A stretch of DNA of 64,000 nucleotides, from NCBI GenBank assembly GCA_004764695.1, contig SMSO01000035.1, positions 370,001-434,000 on the forward strand, written 5' to 3'. Below the pieces are notes generated by a model, which was given only the letters and a program-made list of their open reading frames with translations, ran no database searches and had not been told where the DNA came from. Source of the stretch: Schizochytrium sp. TIO01 (Eukaryota > Sar > Bigyra > Thraustochytrida > Thraustochytriidae). Below, in pieces: positions 56,154 through 64,000 of the stretch. The position numbers and the translations under genes were made by a program. Within the stretch, counting starts at the first letter, position 1. The number at the start of each line of letters is the position of its first letter.

Positions 56154-57845
56154 AACCAACAAAGGGGTGGCGGATCAAGCAGTAAACGCGATTCCGGCTC
56201 TGAAGAGGGAGTCGATGACGAGATCTATGCCGACGAAGACGTGGACGATGATGAAGAGGAAGAAGGTCATTTGGACGATGACGATGACGGTGACGATGAT
56301 GTTGATGACAAGGACGAAAGCGACGGCGACAGGAGTAGCAGTGGCGATAGAACTCACCCGAAGAAGAAAAAGGGTGAAGGAATCACGCGGCTCTCAGACA
56401 CAAAAGCTGATAAGCTCCGCGAAGATCTGGCCAACGGTATGTACCGCGCCTACATCGAAGAGCTCGGTCCGCGCAAGTTTAAATGCAAAATATGCAAACG
56501 CACGTTCTCGTGGCAAAACTCTCTCGTGCGGCATCTCACTTGCGTACACGCGAATATTCGAAACTTTCAATGTCCAAGATGTTATAAATCCTTCAAAGGC
56601 CGGCACGGCCTCAAGTATCACATTGAGGCTCGAAGCTGTCTCAAGAGCAAAGTTAATCCAAAGTACGCTCCACAACTTCTTGACGGCCTTATTCAGATGC
56701 CGCAGGGGGGCACAAACATGCCAATCATGATGCCACAGCAAAACATGCAACTTCTCCCACCAGGTTTCACTACACAGCAGTTTACTCCCTACGCTTGCGG
56801 CATTTGTAGACACGGCTTTGGTACTTTGCAGGAGATGCTGGCTCATTCGCAAATCGCACATGGCATCTCTACTATGGCAAATCCAATGTCAGCAGGCCCC
56901 AACTCTTTTGCAGGCAAAGAAACCAATAATCCTAATGCCACTAATGCTGCAACCGCTAATCAGGAACAACAGAACCCTCGCTTGGTGATGGTGCAAGGCA
57001 TGCAGATGCAGATGCCGCAGCAACAGAATATTCAACTGCAACAGTTTATGCCCTCTGGACAATCCCATTTCCACATGCAAATGCAACAACCGCAGCAACA
57101 ACCGCAGCAGCAGCAGCAGCAACAACAGCAACAACAACAACAACAACCGCAGCAACAAGAAGGTTCGAGAAACATGCTGCCTCAACAGCAGCGACAAACA
57201 CCAACGCAACTCCAGTCAGGAAGCAGCAGCAGTGACAACAGAACCGGTAACCCCAGCAACGAAGCCTCAGCTACTTCTTCCTCTTCCTCTTCCTCTTCGT
57301 CTCCGTCAATAAACGCCTCGCCCTCGAAACAACAGCAGCAAGGGGCCCACACCTTGCACTACTTGGGTATGCCGCCTTATACGATGCAGAGTTCGCAAGG
57401 CTCAAGCAATTTGAGCGGCGGCAGTGGTAGCAACGCCAATAATAGCATCCCGACGTCGGCTTCTTCGTCAACACACGCCTCGTCCACGCCTCAGCCCTCG
57501 CAGCAACGCATGGCATCCTCTGGGTCTGCCTCATCTCAGCCTGGCAGCACTGCCAGCAACAGTGGCAACAATAATACTACTAATCCCAACAGCGGTAGCA
57601 ATAATAATAACCCCACTGTGCCCTCCCCACAGGCACATCTACATCAGCAACTGCAAAACAATCCATACTACTCACAGCTTGCCAACAACGCCCAGTTTTC
57701 TGATTTCTGGCGTCAGTTGCAGCAGCAACAACAAATGCCTCAGCCGCAGCAACAACAACCGCAGCAACAAACAGCAGCAACAACAACAAATGCCTCCGAT
57801 GCAGTTTTTCCAGCAACAATTTCAACAGCCGCAGCAGCAAGCTAA
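54453..57845 (+). CDS. Low-complexity C2H2-type zinc-finger protein
   Basis: 1,130 residues as read, ATG at 54453. The N-terminal half is almost all low complexity: Lys/Glu, a poly-Ser run encoded by (AGC)n near residues 75-93, Gly-rich stretches, poly-Asn near 548-570 and an Asp/Glu block at ~588-630, then a Lys cluster (HPKKKKGEG) near 634 that may be a nuclear signal. Three fingers follow: C678/C681/H694/H699; C707/C710/H723/C729, a C2HC variant; and C782/C785/H798/H803. Gln-, Ser- and Asn-rich tails follow. The first two fingers are adjacent and the third is 50 residues away. Predicted nuclear regulator; targets unknown. The frame leaves the polyQ tract for a short Thr/Ala-rich end and stops at 57845, while polyQ coding continues in another frame to 58146, so the true C-terminus is probably longer. 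Confidence 0.82.
54675..54731 (+). repeat. (AGC)n microsatellite in coding sequence
   Basis: About nineteen AGC units encoding the poly-Ser run of the zinc-finger protein. The AGC phase is used for Ser here, while CAG/CAA phases encode Gln later in the same gene. Confidence 0.9.
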
Positions 57846-58033
57846 CCAGAATATGGGTGGCCAGCAGGATCAATACCAGCACCAACATCAACTCCAACAA
57901 CACCAGGGCAACCCAGTCCCATCTGTGCAGCACCTCGCTATGCAATACTTCTTGCAACAGCAGCAACAGCAGCAACAATCACCTCAGTTCATGTCGCCAC
58001 CGCAGCTGCAGCAAATGATGTATCAACAACAGC

Positions 58034-58067
<34 letters not shown>

Positions 58068-58146
58068 GCCCCAGCAGCAACAGCAACAGCAGTATCCTGC
58101 GCAATGGGCCCAGCTGTTCAATAATTTTGGTCAACCACGAAGCTAG
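57772..58146 (+). other. Probable frame-shifted C-terminal extension of the zinc-finger gene
   Basis: The zinc-finger frame reads polyQ up to 57770 and then ACA-GCA-GCA. Skipping one A in the AAA run at 57769-57771 gives uninterrupted CAG/CAA codons. They lead into MPPMQFFQQQFQQ, a Gln/His-rich region, MQYFLQQQ, long polyQ and the ending NNFGQPRS before TAG at 58144-58146. Composition and the repeated QQQMP motif continue the upstream protein, so one product of about 1,230 residues is likely. The cause may be a sequencing error in a repeat, an allelic indel or a real frame change. Confidence 0.7.
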
Positions 58147-61100
58147 AGCGGCGTTTGCTCTGCGCTTTATATTTTTCTGTTCTATGCGCCCTGTGAAACT
58201 TGCTCCACGGGGGTGGACACAACTAGGGCCAGACTCCATTTCATTTTGTCTTTTGGTGGCTTGATCCCTTTTCGTCTTGATGTGCATTTTCTTTCATTTC
58301 TCTTTATACGACTTGACTTTGACAAACCATATTTCTTCTATATCACCCCTTCATATTCTCTTTTCAAACTCTTTTATTTGCACATACGTACCCTTACAGA
58401 CGTTGTCGCATCCCTATGTCTTCTAGTTGTTGGGTTGAATTGGTTGATTGTTCTGCGCGCGCAAGTCTATCAGCAGTACCATGCACTACACCCACGCAAG
58501 ACTCTGGATGCCCCTCGGTCATACCTTCCTGCCTTAACACACATAGCAACTTCCGAAGTACTGCTTGAGAAATAAATGACCATAAGGAACCCTTTACATG
58601 CACAAAGCGTGAGAGGACAATGGTTGAGTTAAATCTCAAATACAATAGTTTAGTCCCAATCAAGCGTGGAATGGTGGCATATTCTGAATCGAGCTTCGAA
58701 CCAAAGGGAAAAGGGTCGATAGGTGTGGCTTCTGACTAGAGAGCGCCAATAATGACTTAGTCCACAGTTGATCTGATCATTTGCAAAAATAAAGAGCAAA
58801 TAAACCATTGCATTGTGGCCAAGCGGAAATGCCAACCTATCTAAAGCTGCTTTGTATTCACTCGCTGGCAAAGGCATTCGCAATCGATGGAGGCAATTAG
58901 TTCTAAAGGTCTTAAACCTTAAATTCATAGGAATCTTGTCCTGTGTCTTCGATAGCCCAGGTCCGAATTATTAGCAGAGCTGTCTTCTCCTTGTTACAAC
59001 AAAAATAGCAATTCGGGGTCATAGGAAAAGAGAGAAAGAACTAGCAATCTTTCTTTTTATTGACCTTTCAGGAATCTAGTAGAAGTAATTTTGTTAATTG
59101 ATTGATTGATCTTGCTAACGAAAACATACTTTTTAATCGACAGACTCCAAAAGCTGTTTGGACTCTGTCGAAGCATTACATTTCAACTCGCCTGGACTCA
59201 TACCTTCAGCGCACCTACTCACAGGCGTCTTAGTTTCTGTGTAGAGATACAATTTACATTTCTCGACATTGATACGATAATACACCAAGTGAATGGGTTT
59301 AGGTCAGAGTCTCCGTAGCCTTCTACATAGGTCTCCAGAGAGGCACTTGTCTAACACAACATAGCCCGAATAGGCATGTATAATCAATCATCATGGTCGA
59401 CAAATCCAGCGATTCATTTGCTCTGCAGGAACATCAGCAGCTTGTAGCTTTGTGTTCGTGTTCACGTAGTCTGCGTGCCAAATCCTCCATAAACTTTAAC
59501 ATACCTATCTATTCTGTCTGTCTCGAGAAGTTGATAACAAGCACTATTAGAATCATCTACATTTTCTGTCCCTTGCCGAGATCTATCCGAAATAAAAGCA
59601 AACAAGACTCCATCACATTCGCGGACACAAGAGATAATTAGAAGCACAAAACAGAACCACTATTCATAGTTTAACAGACATGAAACTACTCTGTCTGGCA
59701 TATATTTGATAGCTTGCGATGGTTCAACCTCGCAAGCCTTACCTTCGTAGAAAACAAAATGCTATCTTTATTTATTCTAAAGTCCAGTACTTCAACTTTG
59801 GAGGCAACCCCAAGATTCCTTGCAACGAGCTGCAGTAATCTTTAGGGTTTCTGTCGTGTATAGCTCACACACACAAAAAAACACATAGTTTTGTAACATG
59901 CAGCTTGCTTGAAACACCCCAAGGTAGAATAAAAGTTTGCATGTAGCTGGTGTTGATAATGCAACTAGGATTCTCTTCCGTATATACACACCATTTTCCT
60001 GCTTCCCATAGGTCTTGAATAGAATTCATGTCTTCACAATAATTCGCAACTGATAACAAATCTAAATACACGATGTAGAAAAATAGAGCGAGTTCCAAGA
60101 CTCTGTCTGGTACCATGCCAAAGAAATGTTGTCCCCCTCGAAAAGTGAAGACATGCATTTAAGAGTTCAAGAGCTGCACGTTCAATTGTTATATAGCTCC
60201 CCCTGCTGAGAGATGATGCTGGTTAGCTTGAAGTCGACTGTATAGATGAAGGCAGGAGTCTTGATGAAGGATTTAAGAAGGTTGATTTTAAGAGTTAGTG
60301 AACTGCTGTCCTGGAAATGAATTCCTGGGCAAATGGATTCATGTAGTAATTTGGGAGGCTAATACATTCTTGAGATGGGGTTAGGTCAATTCAACCTCTT
60401 CATGAATCGATCCAAGTTCCACCATACTTGGATCTAGGGGATTTGTAGTCTCGATTTGGTTCTTGACTCTGGCAGCCACATGGCTCTGGCTGTCTACTCC
60501 TGCTCTACTGTAAGCCTCATATATGCAACGGTTTTACAAAGGGACGCCAAGAACACTAGCAGTGTCTTGTCTACTAGTTCCTTCGATTGGAGATCTCAGC
60601 ACTTCAAAATGGCTTTAAGCTAAAAACTTTAGCATCCTAGCAACGTAGTTTTCTTTGCTACCATAGGAAGATCGCTCACAAAGTTTTTACAATTTAGGTT
60701 GTGCAACATCTTAACGAGTAGACGAAGCATTGCCAAGCATTGATTAATGTTTTCATCAACTTCATCTCCAGGTACTTACCCCGGACATAACTCGAATGCA
60801 TGTATTCTACATCTGCAAAGTCAGAAGGCAATGGGGATTAGTCTCATAGGTACAGCTTGTTTTGCATATTTGAAATACTTTAATTCATTTGTGAAGAAAC
60901 TTTCGTCAAGTCTAAAGAAGCATTAAGTGCGAAATCTCTAGAATCTTTTTTTGTCTCCGCACAGAGTGGCCTACGCAAGGATGGATGCATTTGCCAAGTG
61001 ACCTGTGTGAAGAGTCTCCATCGAACAATTTAACATACTACCACAGCACTTATTTTGATCGCATATTGAACCCAGCCATTATAAATGATAGTTTATTGGA

Positions 61101-62977
61101 CTGGATCTTAATAGACGAACAAAGTTTGTTCGAAGATTTCTCATGTATATCTTTATACTGCTCGCTCATGAACACCTCCCATCTGGTGTGAATTAGTAAG
61201 GCGGATATACGTGAGACATGGCTGAGCAAGCCTAGAAACACTCATTTCGGCTGAGACGAATTGCACGAACTTCACCATCCGCACATATGCTTCAACAAAG
61301 GAGTAGAGATAAAGAATGATCTTCTGCTACGTCAACTCTGCACGCGATCTCGATAGACCTGATAGCACTCACGCATAAACCCTGAAGTGACCGAGTTCGC
61401 AATCATCTCTAACGGAGGAGAAAATTTTAAACGAGCGAGTCAATCATAGAAAGTTATTTACCACAAACTTTGAAGCTAGACTCTATTTCCAACTCGAAGT
61501 TGGCAGAGTGATGGTCTCGTTCGGTGTATACTCTCTCAGTTGTTCGAAAACTTTACTTACAATCATTCAACTCGCGTAAAAACTCAAGCAAAAATCTAGC
61601 CGCGATACACTGGACTGGCGATAGAAAAACAAAAAACAAAAAAACAGACTTATATCGAAAAGCTATTGACACCAACCATATGTTTGTTATTTTCAGTGGA
61701 ATACAATCGCACTATTTAGAAGCTGAGTGCATTTTTAATTTTATTTTAATTTTAAAGGTGAGTAAGAAGTAAGGTCAGAATTAAAGCACTTGCTATGGTG
61801 AAAAGTGACTCCAAATTGATTAAACCAGTGCAAGTGTGATCAAGTCTTAAAGTATTCTCAAATTATGATATTGAGATCGGTAGTTTGCTTTGCTTTTGCA
61901 ATCACTGATCATTTCGCAAGAAAACTGGATTTGATGATTTAGAAAATTTATAACTGGTTATTTGTACTTTGTATGCGTCTATAATCCAGAAACACAAAAG
62001 CATCAACCTCCACAAAAAGCAGGCAAACACGCAGAGTCTCAGTACCTTTCACCAATGCATGAGTCATTGCTAGTTTGCAGGATGCAGTTTCACCGTTACG
62101 AGTCACGATTCTTGTATTTTTTAGGTAGCACGAAGTTTCAATATTAGGTTACTTAGCAGTACCTACCTACACTTTCTCCGAGCACAAAGGAAACGAAAGC
62201 TTTGCGGGGACAAGTAAAGGTCCCAATTCAATCAATCGTTTTGACCTTCAACGCGGCATGAATCGTCACGCATAGAGCAGTGAGGCCCCCATGCGCCAAT
62301 ATGAAAACCACCGCAAGTTTTGAGAAAGCCACTCCGCAGTAAATAATATCGGGTAGCGGGAAGGGGGTTTGCATTTAAAGGACTCCGAAAGTGGTGCAAC
62401 GGATCTCTCCCTCTTTGTTGTAGTATATGTGCAAAGTTTGACTTTACATCTTATAGAGCTTACGTTGCTCCACGTTTACCGAGAGGTGGGTTCTTGCCTG
62501 CTACACTAGTGTATTCATTTCTCCTCGCTCAAGGTTGCCGTGGTTGGCAGGCCTGCGCTAAGAACGCCACGCTGCTCAACACATCCAGCGCCGCAGCGGA
62601 AGTCGCTGCACGCGTGGACGTTGTTGCTCAAGTAACCAATCAACGCTGCTCAACGGCAAGCCAACGTCAGTGCCCAACGCCAAAATCTGTTTGCAGACGA
62701 AGTCCCAACCCTCTTCTGATTATTGAAGATAAAAGGTCTTCTGGGGAGGTATAGATCGCGGGAGCTCTTGTTGGCAAGAGCAGCTTTGCTTGGAAGGAAC
62801 AAGAATAAGGTCTTGAGGTTCCCTAAACCAAGTAGCTTCAAAAAGCCAAACACCACGACGCAAATTTCTCGCCTAGGCGCCAGCGAAGCTCGCTAAGGCG
62901 GCCTTTCCGCCGTCTAGGCCGTACTAGAACAGCATTGATCAAATCGACTCGCACGCTTCCAGCCTGGTGCCAAAAGG
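58147..62977. other. 4.8-kb intergenic region without a convincing gene
   Basis: AT-rich and unlike the repeat-dense upstream region. Open frames are at most 120 codons, mostly from non-ATG codons, with no domain visible. A GC-rich patch at about 62480-62930, holding a palindrome and a GGCGG/CCGCC hairpin (62897-62911), precedes the last gene and is its likely promoter or 5' UTR. Confidence 0.55.
62870..62879. promoter_or_regulatory. CGCCTAGGCG palindrome, site 2
   Basis: Exact copy of the 10-bp palindrome at 13861-13870, about 100 bp upstream of the ATG at 62978. Confidence 0.4.
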
Positions 62978-64000
62978 ATGGCAACAGATTGGCCCTCAGA
63001 AGATGGCGCTTTCGCAGCCAAGCTGGCCGAGTTCGCAGATGGTAACCCTGGTGAGCGCAAGTTGCTTTTTGACTATGGACCTCTTATTTTCCCCAGACTT
63101 GTGAGGGTTGCATGTGCGAAACATTCGGGCCTTCGTGCTGCCGGTCTTGACGCCCTTGGAAGGCTCATTCGGATCGTGGGTCTTGGACGCATGCTCGTAC
63201 GTGCATTGTGTAGCGAATCTGGCCTTAGCAGTGCAGACTTTAGCGTTCAAAAGGAGTGTTCCCTTGCTGTAAGCCGTGTCATGCAAGCATGCATGTCCAT
63301 GCAGGAGGAAGATCGGGAGAACATTGGGTGGATTCGCGTTTTGCCTCACCTTGTCAGACTTTGCGCACATCCATTTACGACACAGGGCGCTGAGCAAGCG
63401 TTGCAGCACTTAAGGGTGTTGCTTGGGCCTAGAAGCTTTCACAGGCGATTTACGAGAGCACTTCTTGCTTTTCATGAAGCTTCTTTAGAGAGAGAAGCAG
63501 AAACTCTTGAACGAAAGGAAAGCTCTTCTGAAGAAGATATGATGGCCGGTCTCAAAATATCACCAGCAAAGTCAAATTCAGGTTTACAGACAACAATAAC
63601 ACCTTCTGGTAAGCTCTCGTGGACTCTCTGGGTTCTTGTGAAGGAAGGACCTCTGGATACCTCTGTGGATGGCCTGCGCGCTCTCGCAGAGGTTGTTTCT
63701 CCACATCCAGATTCTGCCAGGGATATTCTTATAACCCTTTTGCCAATGATCGAAAGCTTTGATATTGAAGTTTCTGAGGCAGCACTGACAGCTGCCACTG
63801 TGCATTATGACGAAAGTACCTGCTCTGACATTGTTGCATCTCATCCAATGGCATCTACAATCGCCAAGAAAACGAAGAACCACACTGCGTCGACTCTGCC
63901 TTCATCTGCATCATCAAACTCTCGGAGACAGCCGACACCGTTGCCTTTTCCCTCAACGCATGTACAATCAAACACTCGGAGTGCATCTCGGGAGCAAGTT
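62978..64000 (+). CDS. Uncharacterised helical-repeat-like protein (3' part beyond right edge)
   Basis: Open from the ATG at 62978 (MATDWPSEDG) through 341 codons to the window edge; an in-frame TGA lies 14 codons upstream at 62936-62938. There are no membrane segments. Residues ~1-170 and ~210-290 consist of short amphipathic stretches (LRAAGLDALGRLIRIVGL; DGLRALAEVVSPHPDSARD) that look like alpha-helical ARM/HEAT-type repeats, separated by a charged Ser/Glu segment near 170-200. From about 295 it becomes Ser/Thr/Pro-rich and probably disordered. I do not recognise the family. ARM/HEAT folds usually serve as protein-binding scaffolds, but this is inference from helical pattern only. Confidence 0.8.
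   Translation, partial: MATDWPSEDGAFAAKLAEFADGNPGERKLLFDYGPLIFPRLVRVACAKHSGLRAAGLDALGRLIRIVGLGRMLVRALCSESGLSSADFSVQKECSLAVSRVMQACMSMQEEDRENIGWIRVLPHLVRLCAHPFTTQGAEQALQHLRVLLGPRSFHRRFTRALLAFHEASLEREAETLERKESSSEEDMMAGLKISPAKSNSGLQTTITPSGKLSWTLWVLVKEGPLDTSVDGLRALAEVVSPHPDSARDILITLLPMIESFDIEVSEAALTAATVHYDESTCSDIVASHPMASTIAKKTKNHTASTLPSSASSNSRRQPTPLPFPSTHVQSNTRSASREQV

Overview
This window looks like nuclear DNA of a eukaryotic microbe. Nine complete or edge-truncated protein genes can be supported, and each can be read as one uninterrupted frame. The longest is 1,444 codons. No intron is needed to explain any of them. The mix is a Doa10/MARCH6-type ER ubiquitin ligase, a plant-SOS1-like Na+/H+ exchanger, a voltage-gated-type K+ channel with a cyclic-nucleotide-binding domain, a eukaryotic PqiA/LetA-like membrane protein and two low-complexity C2H2 zinc-finger proteins. 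Intron poverty plus this gene set suggests a stramenopile, most plausibly a labyrinthulomycete (thraustochytrid). The lineage is an inference that I could not test by search. Several longest open frames begin at non-ATG codons; I moved those starts to the first in-frame ATG.

Layout. 1-6332 (minus strand): a tandem array of three related multi-pass membrane proteins of unknown family, the first cut by the left edge. 7714-10101 (plus): CNBD K+ channel. 10718-12319 (minus): a protein with a NET/ET-like domain and four C2H2 fingers. 15081-17417 (plus): PqiA-like protein. 17956-22290 (minus): Doa10-like E3. 28109-30904 (plus): SOS1-like antiporter. 30905-54452: a 23.5-kb stretch with no convincing gene, packed with microsatellites (mostly 4-bp units) and GC-rich islands. 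54453-57845 (plus): a large Ser/Asn/Gln-rich zinc-finger protein whose polyglutamine tail seems to continue in another frame to 58146. 58147-62977: no gene seen. 62978-64000 (plus): the start of a helical-looking protein cut by the right edge.

How the genes may work together. Most products are membrane proteins for ion or lipid handling: K+ channel, Na+/H+ exchanger, PqiA-like protein and the unknown array. Doa10 performs ER-membrane quality control, and the two zinc-finger proteins are probable regulators. There is no operon-like logic, and shared function from proximity is only a suggestion. The most unusual items are the unknown membrane-protein array, the NET plus zinc-finger architecture, the eukaryotic PqiA-like protein with a cysteine-rich segment, the SOS1-like exchanger that lacks the C-terminal cNMP-like domain, and the frame break in the polyQ gene.
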